A DNA stretch of 20,323 nt from Chara braunii (lineage: Eukaryota > Streptophyta > Charophyceae > Charales > Characeae): the NCBI GenBank assembly GCA_003427395.1, contig BFEA01001112.1, positions 171,787 through 192,109 on the forward strand. The letters run 5' to 3'. Positions 9,822-19,946 of this stretch are shown in pieces. The notes under the pieces were generated by a model. It made no database searches, was not told the DNA's origin, and was given only the letters and a program-made list of their open reading frames with translations. The number at the start of each line of letters is the position of its first letter. Position 1 is the stretch's first letter. The position numbers and the translations under genes are program-made.

Positions 9822-10279
9822 TACTACGAAAAGAGTAGGAGCAACTCCTTTATATGAGGAACTTGCCCAAGGCACCCCTCCTGGCCATGGCCCAACAGGG
9901 CCTACTCAAGGCCGAGCAGGCCTTGCTTTTTTGCCTGTTTCCCGTTGAATGGCCTCACGACCACGACTTGACGATCACCCGACCGGGTAGGCCACAACAC
10001 CGGCCTATCGGCCCCCTAACCAACTTACGCTCCGAATCGCGCGGCTTAGCAGCCGTGTGGTTATATTTTAGGTAGGATAGGTTTAACTTCGACATTCCCA
10101 TGTCCACACGTTTATGCGGCCTCGACAAAATCGAAACACTCCCGGTTATGGCCATTACTCTCGGATGCCACCAGCGTCCGAACTAAGCTTCAAAACTTTT
10201 AGTCTCTCATTCATAGGTCATGTCTGAATAAACTTTTGGCAAACGTAAGTCTCATCAATTCCTTCAACTCAACAAAGGG

Positions 10280-10337
10280 GTCGGACAACGTCCGACGTTG
10301 AAAACCCTCGGCAAATGCCCTTGTCAGGGTATTTGCC
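10280..10337. repeat. Two hairpins at the outer edge of the left LTR
   Basis: First, GTCGGAC-AAC-GTCCGAC (10280-10296), a perfect 7-bp stem. Second, GGCAAATGCCCT and AGGGTATTTGCC around a TGTC loop (10310-10337), a 12-bp stem with one wobble, six bases from the LTR end. In minus-strand terms they are the first structures of the LTR. Confidence 0.8.
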
Positions 10338-10386
10338 CCGACAACATTCCCGGACCCCATTGAACGATGTCCCCGTCGTTCACCAT

Positions 10387-10620
10387 GAACAAGAAATTAG
10401 GTCCGTTTTAAAATTTCCATTCGCCATGAAAAAGAAATTAGGACCGTTTTAAAATTTCCATGTGAAAGCAACGATCACAGTACAACATTTCCAACAATTG
10501 TCCGGAACTAAGGCGAAACTTTTCCACCAATATACAAAAAAACTGGATTTAGCCTTTAGAAGTCTTAAATCAATACAAAAGAAATTGGATTTAGCGTCCA
10601 GAAGTCTCCAATCAATACAA
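10387..10620 (+). repeat. Short imperfect tandem repeats in the interior
   Basis: Two neighbouring arrays. At about 10387-10462, two copies of a 50-odd-bp unit share AAGAAATTAGG and CCGTTTTAAAATTTCCAT. At about 10538-10620, two copies of a 42-bp unit share CTGGATTTAGC or TTGGATTTAGC followed by AGAAGTCT and CAATACAA. They lie near the 3' end of the interior, where non-autonomous elements often collect such duplications. Confidence 0.65.
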
Positions 10621-12149
10621 CTCATATGTGGATGGAATGCCAGATGTTGCCTCTGGCCAGCCTTATCAAAACTTGGACCCAGGTCTAGCCCCCGAAAGCC
10701 TTAAATTTAAAGGAACTTTTTCAGAATGATCCTAGCATCATCCTACTCGCGGCCACTCAAAACAATCATTTAGTCTCTCAAAATGGTACCGGAAAAAGTT
10801 TTTGGCTACCCTTCAAAACCCCAATTGGTTAATATATCCATTTATCTAAAAAAGTCAGGTTTAACCCCCTGACAGGTCTTTCAAAATAATCAACCTCCTG
10901 GGCGGCCCAAACAGAATCCTAACCAACCATTCATGAGAGAAACCATTCGTCCCAAATTCCCCGACCAAGTTATGATCCTCATTCCAATCTACATAAGTTA
11001 TCATGCCCGTTACTTCTTAACTCCCTGTGAATGCGTCGAGGAGTGGTGTAATCCTCTTCAAGGGATAACATCTCGACATCAAGCCCCGCTTTAGATTCGA
11101 GTCTCGCCACATCTCATTAGTCCCCTGCATGTAGCGTAGAACTGCCCCACCTCACATAACCGGGGCTAAGCTAGACCCCGACCATAGAGGTACGGTGACT
11201 ACGCTTGATACGAGGTTAGGTAGCTACTCCTCTCCTCGCAGCAATAGATAGTCGTCCACCCTACAAGTAGTATTCTAACAAGATTTCAACACCTTCCGCT
11301 CTTTCAGTGATAATGTAGTCTTCCTTCCTTAAACCACATAGGATCCGACAGACAACATCCCACTTTGGACTAGGAGTATAGCTCCGACGTGGGCCTCACT
11401 ACCACCTACAAAGCTCACAAATCCATCAGAAATCTGTCGTGATATGATAACGCCTTCAAAACTTACTTTAAAAATATTCAAGCACAACAATACAACCTAC
11501 AACAAATGCTTTCACATGAAATTTTGTAATGATCCAAGCTAAATAATCTTCAACAATAGTTCAGATGCCGTCAATCATAGAAATGCATCAGTAAAACAGA
11601 TAATCTCGAAATGAATGGGAGTCTGAGTAAAGTGATCGATAAAAATATACACCATTCGAATATAAAATGTATGACTAAATGATTCTGCAAACCAATATCA
11701 AAATAAAGGCAACGTTTGGTTGAGAACATTCCAAAATGGTTGTAACTGCAATAATTTGCACAAGAATTCCGATCCACTAAACATATAACTCGAATGATAC
11801 CTCAAAGTTCACGATAAAGTATACAATTAAAATATATTTCATGAAAGATAATAATCATTAACACAATACTCAAAATTTATAGATAAAGTCAATGAACATT
11901 AAAACAATGTCATAGCATAACTCAATTAATATGAGGACATTAAGAATTTACATCCAACTAAACCGTTCAAAATAACCAAAATATAATTCATAATAAAATT
12001 AGCACATAATCCATGAAGATAAAATAATACGAAATCAATCAATGATGATAAAATAATTGCCTTTTAGAAATCACAATACAATCAATTAATCCATTACAAA
12101 ACAAAATATCCGAATGTCGTTCCGCTAGAGACAACGGTAGTTTGCCGTT

Positions 12150-12168
12150 ATCCCCGGCAACGGCGCCA
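12150..12168 (-). other. Primer-binding site for tRNA-Asp
   Basis: The plus strand reads ATCCCCGGCAACGGCGCCA, identical over 19 bases to the 3' end, with CCA, of plant tRNA-Asp(GUC) as I recall it. The element's RNA, transcribed from the minus strand, would therefore pair with that tRNA to prime minus-strand DNA synthesis. It lies two bases from the LTR end at 12171, the normal spacing. Athila-type Ty3/gypsy elements of plants use a tRNA-Asp primer site of this kind. Confidence 0.85.
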
Positions 12169-13139
12169 CCTGTCGAGCTCATCGGCCCCCGCCTTTTTTC
12201 TTGCGAAGAGGTGGCAACCTTCCCGGCTATGTCACGCAAGAGTAAACAAAACAAAACAAAATGAGAGAACTCGGGAACGACGCATAATAACTCTCGCGAA
12301 CCGCTGAGACGGACGTGGTTCCATCGCTCCTTCGTCGCTCTAGCCGAGTGCGCCAGCTATACATCCCACAACCCACTACGACAGGATAGATTCTCGCGGG
12401 GTATAAGCTTCCCTTCCCTAAGGGGCTGTCACCACCCTTAGGGGAGTATCCCTACCGAGCTACTGACCCACGTGCGAAAGCTTTTAAATGCAATCACAGA
12501 GGCAGATTAGTTGAGGGCATTTGCTCGTCTCGCTGTAGTATAGGAAACGCTCGGTTAATGTCGAATGGACCCGAACGCCGTTTGTTCCCTAGGGCGCTGA
12601 TCTCCAAAGTAGGGAATGTACGTTGGTCGATTAAAACGGTCTTGATCAAGCGTGAAACCCTCAAATAGGATCCTTCCTTTGACAATCGTTTTGAAAATAA
12701 AACAATAAAATCCATATATTTTGTATCACATCATGCAAGATCAAGTTTTTGGCTTGATGAGCCGGTTTGGCCAAAGTTAATTCTTCTCGACACATATGAC
12801 CGAAAAAACCCTTACATCGCCATTTCCAAGACGAAAGATTGTCATTTAAAGAAAAAAAATTAAGAAATTTCATCCTAAAATCTAGCCTACTGAAACTTGT
12901 CAGTAAGTACCGTCTGCAAGTAAATTTGATTGCTACCATGCAGGTCAACAAGTGATCTGGTTTCTGGCTAAAGTTTGAATTCTTGGTTCAACCACACTTC
13001 CGCTATCATCTTCAACTTACTTCTAACATGCGTTTTCATACATGTGATTACCCCTCAATGCACAAGTATGATAGTCAAATAGTGCAATCATCGGGGTAAT
13101 TCAGATGCCATCCATCTGGTTGGTCCTATCCACGAAAGA

Positions 13140-13160
13140 TTTTTTTTTTTTTTTTTTTTT
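13140..13160 (+). repeat. Poly-T run in the right LTR
   Basis: Twenty-one T at the position matching 4649-4667 in the other LTR. On the minus strand AATAATAATT precedes it. Confidence 0.8.
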
Positions 13161-13547
13161 AATTATTATTACCCTTGTGGAGTCACATAAACGTGACCCT
13201 ACCATAAGGACAACTCTCCACGGCACCCGACTCATAATGGCGGCCTAGCCATGAAAGAGTTGTCGGCCCTTGCGGGCCTCAGCCTCAACCCGGTCGAGTC
13301 GTGCGAGCTCTTGGTCGTCAAAAGTTAAGGCGGTAATGTGTCCGCCCCGCTTGACCCGAACCGTTCACGTACCATAGAGGGGAGTCATCCGCAAAGCTAG
13401 TCTCCAAACTATGGCGCGAAACGGATGTCGCATTCGAAAGAGGTGCCTAGTCGTAGTGTCCTTACTCCGGACAACGTCGTAGCGCTCTCCGGACAGGGTA
13501 ATTTTAACACTCACAATGATCCGAGAAAGGCATTGGAGGTTACTCAC

Positions 13548-14319
13548 GCGATGGAAATACATAGTAAATTCATGAAATTCTTCCGGAAGTCGGGCCATAT
13601 TGGCACGAACATCCGCTCTCGAGGTAGGAAAAATCCTAGCTCATTTCTGAGCAATCCAACAAAACCAACCCAACGTGTGGGCGCATCATCTCGAACAAGT
13701 AATAATCGCTCCGCGCGCCGGATCGGCTCCTCATCCATAGTGTCGTGAACCAGCAGATATCTGGCCTGAGTAAGATCCCGTCGTCTGCTAGTCATCTGCA
13801 CACCCGAAAGAGTCACCTGTTAGAAGGGACGCTCCCAGATTTCACAAGCCTCGTCATCGAACACGGTGACGTCAAAACGCTCAAAGCGAAAAATATTAAA
13901 TTTATTCGCACCCATCTCACATGATGAAGGAGACTGAAAGGTCCTTGCTGATCGTTCAGCCGTAGTACAATATAGAGAAACATTCCTCTGATCTCAGGAA
14001 TGTCTTCTCTAATGGGATTTACTTCATGAATTACGACGAGATTCATGTCTCCGTAATCTCGGGATGGATTTGGAGGTGCAAATTCATACCGCAAGATATG
14101 TTGTTCATGCTCTATTAAGAAAATATAATTCCGTCGTGGGTTCCTCACACTTCCATGCCAAAACCACGGTTCATCCCGTTTCGAAAAAACTTCGAGCGGA
14201 ATATAGACCAAGCGTTCTTTTCGTATCATACCGGCACGTGATCGTGTCGGCACTGCTATCCATTCTATTGCCGCCTCTCGCGTACTGAACAACCGAAGGA
14301 TCACTGCTCCTGTGGACAT
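13548..14319 (-). pseudogene. Unrecognised gene-like segment in the right LTR
   Basis: Counterpart of 5047-5808. From the ATG at 14319 it encodes 168 residues, and over the first 162 about 22 differ from the left copy (about 86% identity). One extra base near 13827-13831 changes the end, so it stops at 13813 with SVPSNR. The second open segment (from about 13791) keeps the residues lost in the left copy (VRDDAPTRWVGFVG). It has lost one T from a T6 run at about 13628-13633, which shifts the frame before SRADVRANMARL. It ends at GTGAGT (13542-13547, minus strand), as in the left copy. Most base differences between the copies change an amino acid, which suggests neutral decay since insertion. 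Confidence 0.4.
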
Positions 14320-14682
14320 CTGAATGACAAAATAATGACTTTGTCATAATAAATTTATGTATATCAAACTCTGTTTAGAGGTGCAAATTCACACCGCAAG
14401 ATATGTTGTTCATGCTCTATTAAGAAAATATAATTCCGTCGTGGGTTCCTCACACTTCCATGCAAAAACCACGGTTCATCCCGTTTCGAAAAAACTTCGA
14501 GCGGAATATAGACCAAGTGTTCTTTTCGTATCATACCGGCACGTGATCGTGTCGGCACTGCTATCCATTCTATTGCCGCCTCTCGCGTACTGAACAACCG
14601 AAGGATCACTGCTCCTGTGGACATCTGAATGACAAAATAATGACTTTGTCAGAATAAATTTATATATATCAAACTCTGTACT
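14073..14682 (+). repeat. 305-bp tandem duplication in the right LTR
   Basis: Two head-to-tail copies, 14073-14377 and 14378-14682, with only a handful of differences by eye. Each begins GAGGTGCAAATTCA and ends within AAATTTAT...CAAACTCTGT. The left LTR has one copy at the matching place (about 5560-5865). Confidence 0.88.
14364..14624 (-). pseudogene. Truncated duplicate of the LTR gene-like frame
   Basis: This is the first 80 or so codons of the preceding frame (MSTGAVILRLFSTREA...HILRCEFAPLN), repeated by the 305-bp tandem duplication in this LTR. The frame runs off the duplication junction near 14378 and ends a few residues later at 14364. It is nearly identical to 14076-14319, so the duplication is more recent than the split between the two LTRs. 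Confidence 0.6.
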
Positions 14683-16896
14683 CAACTCTCTTTCCCTCCC
14701 CGGACCGTGATTCTTGTGTCATGGTTCCACCACGAACGTAGTGCCTACTTGCACTCCTTTAACACTATTCGAACATGGTCTGGGCTTCTTTTGGCGCCAG
14801 TTCCCCATATGTTGGTGACACTTAAGACGACCACCCAAAAGGGTAATAAATTCAGTCTTCCCCTCACTTGAAAGCATGAGAAAAGTGACTACCCTTAGCC
14901 ACAAGACACCCTACCCTCTAGGAAGTGGTCTGGAATACCCCTCCTCCTCGCCATAACTCATTGTTCAGGTCTTAGAAGTTGGGCTGGCTCCAACGCGATA
15001 CAACATAGTATTCCCCCGTAAAACGGTCCACTCCAGGTCAATAATAGGGTCGGCTCCTAAAGCAATGAACCCCTGGCCCAGATGCTTCCTAGAGAGAAGA
15101 AGTCTCAGTTTCTAGGCGTGGACGTTTTTCTCTATACCTTTCTATTAAGGGTTGACTTAGACGAATCGGAAAATAGTTCGAGAGAGAAGTTAGGACTTTT
15201 TTTTTTACGGTCTCAAAAGGAAATGGGCGTTTGGGACAGAATGGGGTGATCCTTGGGGAATATACTAAATTATTTTTTTATTCTTCAACTTCGTCTTCCA
15301 TGATTTCGTTTTTTTCGGCACCCGTCAAATCATCCTTTTCATTATATTCTTTTCCTGACATACAGACAGGTAAAGAGTTGAAGGAGAGTAAAAATTTTCA
15401 TCCTCCCTTGAACAAGCATAATGCCACTCTCTTCTCACACATATTCCTTTATCTACCTGCACAATCAACAAGGGAAACAATCCAAAATCAACCATTCCCC
15501 AACCAAAGTCAGCCCCTTTTACAAGAATGACATCAGACACTTTACACTACCTTTTCCCTGAAACCAAAGCAACGTCATGCAAGGTGTGGGTTTACGCAGG
15601 TGTGTAAGGGAAGCTGAGTCACAGGTGACTGACCTTGAGTGAAGTCTGGTCCGGCTCACTCAAGAAAGTCGGGTAATTTTCCAATCGGAAGAAAAAAATC
15701 GTCGTTGAATATGAAAATATGCGGCCCACATGAAAATACGCGGTCACAACTTCACAAGTTGTGGTCGTTTCACTGAACGACGGTTCGCCGCCTTGTCCAA
15801 GATCCCGGACAGTCCCAACGCAGTTCCCGCTGCACCTTCACCACCTCCTCCCTAACCAACCGCAAGTCCACACCGCCTCCCGTCACCATGTCCACTTACA
15901 ATAGCCACACCAACATGTCGGTCCCGATCACAACAGCCAGTCCCACCTAGTCCCAAAATGATCCTAGAGTCCCAATGCAATCCCTTACTATCGCCCGCAA
16001 TACCAAATGGTCCAAAACTCAAAACCGTTTGCACTGAGTGCCGCAAAAAAAAATAAAGGTAAAAGGTGACCCTGGCTGAAAACAGCATATGCAAAGAGCC
16101 CCCCCAAAAAATAAAGGTGTCCTTCCGGTGCAAACCGCAAGTGCCGCAACTACAATAGCCAGTGCGGCGTGCACTCACTCCACGATCTCTTCATGCCGCT
16201 GGTCCACGCACCCTTGCACATTCCGAAATATGCACCACTACCCCAAAACATATAACGGCAGACCATCACTAGCCACGCCATCAATCGGTACCGCAGCACC
16301 ACCGCCAGATCACACACCGAAAAAACCGGCTTCACTGTGACACAGCGTTTTCCCTCACACTAGTGCCGTGCTGCCAACCAGACAACACTTCCCTACGTGA
16401 AAAATATCAATGCCCCGGCTCCGCGCCGCAAATCCGGCAGCCCCTTCCCTTAGGAAGGTCTTGATGTTGCGGGGACAGTCCGGCAGCACAACCCCACTAG
16501 AAAAGGTGCTGCTTGCCGCACCGTCCGGACCCCGACGCAGTCTTACCGCCGCAGCACCAGCCTACACACACAACACACGCACAAGGGTGGGGCAAAAAGC
16601 TCCCAACCCTCAACTATGGCTGCCTCCCTTCTCTTCCTCCAACTCCCTGCAGACCTCCACTCCACTAGCAACACCTCCACCGGCAGCACTGCCCCTCTCC
16701 ATCAGCATGCAACAGCCAACCAGCAGTCACTCGAGTGAATGGCCCAGCAGTACTGCCACAAGTGGGAGGCTCCTGGATAGGGAGTTGTCTTTTATAGCCA
16801 GCCGAAGGCATGTGGGCAGTTGCCTTGCCCACAGCCAGGCAAAAATTCATCGGTTCTCCTGGCCCTTCATCTAAATCAACGACCAGGAGCCCTTTG

Positions 16897-16924
16897 CCTT
16901 GGTTTTCCCCTAGGGGAACCAAGG
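16897..16924. repeat. Palindrome in the right LTR
   Basis: Same sequence and structure as 8368-8395, unchanged between the LTRs. Confidence 0.85.
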
Positions 16925-17683
16925 TCATCAACCCCCAGGAGTACCTGGCCGTTTTCCCAGGCCAGGTGCTCCTGGAAATGGCTGTATTCAGCCACACACT
17001 GCAGCCTGCCCAAAATGAACAGGCGCAGTCTCATCAGCCCCTAGAAACTACTGGGGCTGCACCTGTTCCACGGCCGCGGCCACATTCGCGGCCGTTACTT
17101 TTTTCTCCTTACACTTCCTTTTCTTTTTTTCTTTTCCTTTCCTTTTACCCCCCCAACCAGCTGAGTGCCCGCACCTGGGCGCCAACAGTGCCAGGTTCGG
17201 GCGCGCCCTTTGGGCTTGCAGCTCGTTTCCAAAACGAGCGGCACATCAGGGCTTGTCACTGTTGGCCGAACGAGCTACACCCCAAAGGCAGGAAAAACTC
17301 CAAAAAAGAAAAACAAAAAACAAAAAAATGAAAACGAAAACGAAAAAAATAGAATGAAAATAAAAACGAGCTTTCTTGGCTCTGCCGCGTTGACAGAGTA
17401 CCTTCCAGTGGTGCTCGTTGGGGCACTCCGACCTGCTGAAATATAGGTCCGAACTGAAATCGAAGCGCCATGGGGTATGAGGGAACTCAAAAAGCACATG
17501 GCCACACTGCACTATTCACCAAATGTGCAAAATGAGAATGAATCTTCTAGTAGAACATGGAAAGATACACTTCCATAGTTTGTCTTTTATGCAAGTAGGG
17601 AGAGAGAGTGGAGAGGCGGCTGTTGCTTACCAACGACGCTCTTTCCCTTGCGAAAGGGGGGGGGGAGAAAAAAAAGGAAAAGC

Positions 17684-17695
17684 AAAATAAAATAA

Positions 17696-17728
<33 letters not shown>
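17684..17728 (+). repeat. (AAAAT)n/(AAT)n microsatellite in the right LTR
   Basis: AAAAT units followed by about ten AAT triplets, at the site matching 9139-9172 in the left LTR. It lies just left of the 738-bp insertion. Confidence 0.9.
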
Positions 17729-17761
17729 TAAAAATTTACCTGATGCATCTTCCTCGAGTAC

Positions 17762-18499
17762 GAGTATGTATGAAATGGAGAAAGTCTTCGTTAGCAAAGC
17801 AAAGAAAAGCACACGTAGACAGGTCTTCAAGCGCAGACCAAATGGTCATAAGGTCAAATAGTCATACTCATGTAGAACAAATGCAATTATACAATGAAAA
17901 TGGAAAGGCCTCCCTGACGCGTTTCGACGGCAGCCTCGCTGTCATCTTCAGGGGGTTGACCACCTTCAGTCACGTACTAACCACTCAAGCCGCTCACCCG
18001 CGTCCGTCCGTTCCTCCTACCAACGTCCGGACGCTAGTAGGAATCGCTGGACGTCAGTCCCAAAAGAGGTGGAGTAAATTGCATTAGTGTCTTAAGTACT
18101 AATCCGTAGGACGTACAAATCCTAAATCGTAAGTAAAAGGTGCAGATAATGCCGAAAAGTGCCCAGTACCGGGCTGAAACCAAAGTCCGGGCTAAACCTA
18201 CGCTAACAGGCCAAAGGAACCCATACCAGCCTCTGCATGCCCCGATGCATGGTCCAAACCTAGTTACCGGGTCAAAGGTACCTTAATCCTGAAAAAACAG
18301 CACCAAAGCACCCTGTCCCAATGTCAAAACAAAATGAGTCGAAAGTCAGTAAACAAGCCGACACATTCCCAACAAGTCGGGCAAGTGCAACATAACTATA
18401 ACCAATCCAAACAAAAGGTAGTATAAAATGAGTAGAAAAATCTTTGTGATAGGCTGGAGGCATCCTGACTAGAAAACAAAATCTGCACTCCCTATCCCG
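17762..18499. mobile_element. 738-bp insertion in the right LTR with possible GTAC duplication
   Basis: The left LTR reads TTCGAGAACTTGGCAAAATACGC at 9193-9215 with nothing between. Here the same flanks are split by 738 bp: ...CTCGAGTAC before and GTACAATGGAAAAATACGC after. GTAC at 17758-17761 and 18500-18503 fits a 4-bp target-site duplication (GAAC in the empty site). The insert starts GAGTATG and ends CTATCCCG. It has no terminal inverted repeats and no reading frame that I can assign; one open frame reaches 114 codons on the plus strand. A hammerhead-like motif lies at 17911-17954. Small size, 4-bp duplication and ribozyme-like motif recall retrozymes or a fragment of a Penelope-like element. 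Neither is proven. Confidence 0.55.
17911..17954 (-). ncRNA. Hammerhead-ribozyme-like motif
   Basis: On the minus strand CTGAAGA (fits the core CUGANGA) is followed by a stem with GAC-AGC and GCT...GTC, then GAAA, CGCG and TC, then AGGG, which can pair with the CCCC before the core. Order and spacing follow a type I hammerhead with a very short stem III; cleavage would fall after GTC. Against it: one extra U between the core and stem II, an A-C pair next to the cleavage site, and a bulge in stem II. It could be a decayed ribozyme or just a hairpin. Confidence 0.3.
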
Positions 18500-19058
18500 G
18501 TACAATGGAAAAATACGCTATCATACTTAGTTTCCCCTTGCTGCAGCCCGTTCATCGAAACGAACGGGCGCAGACTTCACAAGAACGTAGGGGGGGGGGA
18601 TCTAAAGAGAGAGACAAAAAAAAAGAAGAAAATCTAAAACAAAATCTAACAAGCAAATCTAAAAAAAACAAAAACAAAAAAAAATCTACATTAAAAACGA
18701 AATGGCTGCCCGATAAAACGGGCGCCTGCAACCTCTCATAGGGATTGGAAGTCCCCTCACTTTTACCGGTGCCACGTGGCGCATCGTTTCAATTTATTTT
18801 TATTTTTTATGTTTTTTCCTGTTGTCCTAGCCAACGGTCATATCCGCCTCGTGGGCCTCCCACGACGCGTTGGGATACCGACCCGAGTTTGAATCCAAAA
18901 AAACTTGGACCATTTCTTGGTTTATGCGTGTCATCTTTGCGCAGGGGCCATGCAGTCTTACGGCGCAGCTGATTTCAGCCGCGCGATCTCGATGAACGCA
19001 CGACACGACCGAAATTGGCCGCGCCATACTGCTCCGAGATCGGGCCACTCCGACAAAA

Positions 19059-19143
19059 GGAGCTAGCCCAATTTTGGTATGTCGGGTTCGATGTCTGCGT
19101 CTGCGGCATATGAGCCTGAAGTCTTACCTATTGGGCTAGTTCC
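19059..19143 (-). other. tRNA-like hairpin segment in the right LTR
   Basis: Counterpart of 9738-9821. The arms are longer here: GGAGCTAGCCCAAT on the plus strand at 19059-19072 pairs with ATTGGGCTAGTTCC at 19130-19143, with one G-T-type mismatch. The A-box-like and B-box-like sequences and the central GGCTCATATGCC are unchanged. Confidence 0.35.
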
Positions 19144-19656
19144 TACTACGAGAAGAGTAGGAGCAGCTCCTCTATACAAGGAGCTTGCCCAGGGCACCCC
19201 TCCTGCCCGTGGCCCAACAGGGCCTACTCAAGGCCTAGCAGGCCTTGCTTTCTGGCCTCTTTCCCGTTGAATGGCCGCACGGCCACGGCTTGACGGTCAC
19301 CCGACCGGGTAGGCCACAACACCGGCCTATTGGCCCCCTGGATCGAAATCAAACCCTACGGCCCAGGAAAAAAAAAAAAAATCTATATTCCTCCCGCGCC
19401 GCGGCCCCGTACCTGGCGCATCCCTCTTTTTAACCTACTTAGGCTCATGTACGAAAGGTTTAACTTCGGTATTCCCATGTCCACATGCTTTTGCGGCCTC
19501 GACAAAATCAAAACACTCCCAGTTACTGACATTACTCTTGGACGCCACCAGCGTCCGAACTAAGCTTCAAAACTTTTAGTCTCTCATTCATAGGTCAGGT
19601 TTGAATAAACTTTTGGCAAACGTCAGTCTCATCATTTCCTTCAGCTCAACGAAGGG

Positions 19657-19712
19657 GTCGGACAGCGTCCGACATTGCAAAACCCCGACAAATACCCTTG
19701 TCAGGGTATTTG
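19657..19712. repeat. Two hairpins at the outer edge of the right LTR
   Basis: GTCGGAC-AGC-GTCCGAC (19657-19673) has a changed loop but an intact stem. CAAATACCCT/AGGGTATTTG (19689-19712) is perfect over 10 bp. They match the pair in the other LTR at 10280-10337. Confidence 0.8.
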
Positions 19713-19720
19713 CCCCGACA

Positions 19721-19946
19721 CCTCATGGGTCACACATGTTGCACACCCCGAAGAAAATGTATCTAAGGGTAAACTGAAACGAAGTGAGGTAACAAAGAAC
19801 TGCACTGAAGAACAGATGAATCACCGTGAAAAAGATGGACCACAAGGTCCACAAGTTCCACAACAACCTCATTGACAAACAAGAGAAGGAAAAAAACATA
19901 AAGAAAATAAAAAAATTGAAATGATGACAACAGACAAATAGATTTT
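19721..19946. other. Right flank of the retroelement; no recognised gene
   Basis: This sequence follows the LTR end directly. A plus-strand frame that begins inside the LTR (19675) runs to 19875 and is Lys/Glu-rich (SKGKLKRSEVTKN). On the minus strand a frame from about 19850 stays open to the LTR edge and is in phase with the hAT frame on the far side of the element (THEG joined to GNTGKGPT). That is suggestive but not evidence of homology. The A-rich stretch at 19890-19925 is unremarkable. Confidence 0.3.

Larger units (their letters stand above)
3689..10343 (-). repeat. Left LTR (3' LTR in element orientation)
   Basis: A 6,655-bp direct repeat of 12171-19720. Boundaries are set where the two copies stop aligning: TGTCGAG at 3689 and CCCCGACA ending at 10343. 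It lacks the 738-bp insertion and the 305-bp duplication of the other LTR, but has three 64-bp units where the other has one. At 10018-10072 it carries a stretch unlike the matching stretch of the other LTR. It also holds about 95 bp near 7800-7920 that the other lacks. It contains the minus-strand gene-like segment at 5047-5808. Confidence 0.85.
10344..12170 (-). other. Non-coding interior of the LTR element
   Basis: This is the whole sequence between the two LTRs. The longest open frames are about 70-80 codons with no domain. Bases 11400-12120 are strongly AT-rich and look like an untranslated leader downstream of the primer-binding site. At the other end, the minus-strand sequence just before the left LTR (10344-10365) is only partly purine-rich (AATGGGGTCCGGGAA), a weak candidate polypurine tract. 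Bases 10720-11400 contain nothing I recognise. The absence of pol marks the element as non-autonomous rather than freshly broken, since no pol fragments are seen. Confidence 0.65.
3689..19720 (-). mobile_element. Giant-LTR, non-autonomous (LARD-like) LTR retrotransposon
   Basis: Two long direct repeats (3689-10343 and 12171-19720) flank a 1,827-bp interior. Both repeats begin TGTCGAG and end CCCCGACA on the plus strand, giving TG...CA ends. Next to the 12171 repeat, two bases inside, is a 19-nt match to the 3' end of plant tRNA-Asp. This places the 5' LTR on the right and transcription leftward on the minus strand. The interior has no gag, protease, reverse transcriptase or integrase frame, so the element would need another element's proteins in trans. 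Known LARDs have about 4.5-kb LTRs and a non-coding interior; these LTRs are 6.7-7.5 kb. No matching target-site duplication is visible: the left flank ends TTACCGC and the right flank starts CCTCATG. LTR identity of roughly 92-93%, with large indels, indicates an old insertion. Confidence 0.8.
12171..19720 (-). repeat. Right LTR (5' LTR in element orientation)
   Basis: A 7,550-bp direct repeat of 3689-10343. It starts TGTCGAG, directly beside the primer-binding site, and ends CCCCGACA at 19720. Extra length comes from a 305-bp tandem duplication (14073-14682) and a 738-bp insertion (17762-18499). Near 19338-19455 it has about 120 bp, including an A-run, that replaces a shorter unrelated stretch in the other LTR. 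The promoter and transcription start of the element should lie in this copy, but I could not place a TATA box with confidence. Confidence 0.85.

Noticed and set aside
16410-17331. Plus-strand open frames of 154 and 173 codons in the right LTR
   Set aside because: Their equivalents in the left LTR are shorter and shifted, the composition is Ser/Pro/Ala-rich, and no domain is visible.
3689-19720. Simple tandem segmental duplication instead of an LTR element
   Set aside because: TG...CA ends, the terminal inverted repeat and a 19-base tRNA primer site next to one copy are all specific to LTR elements.
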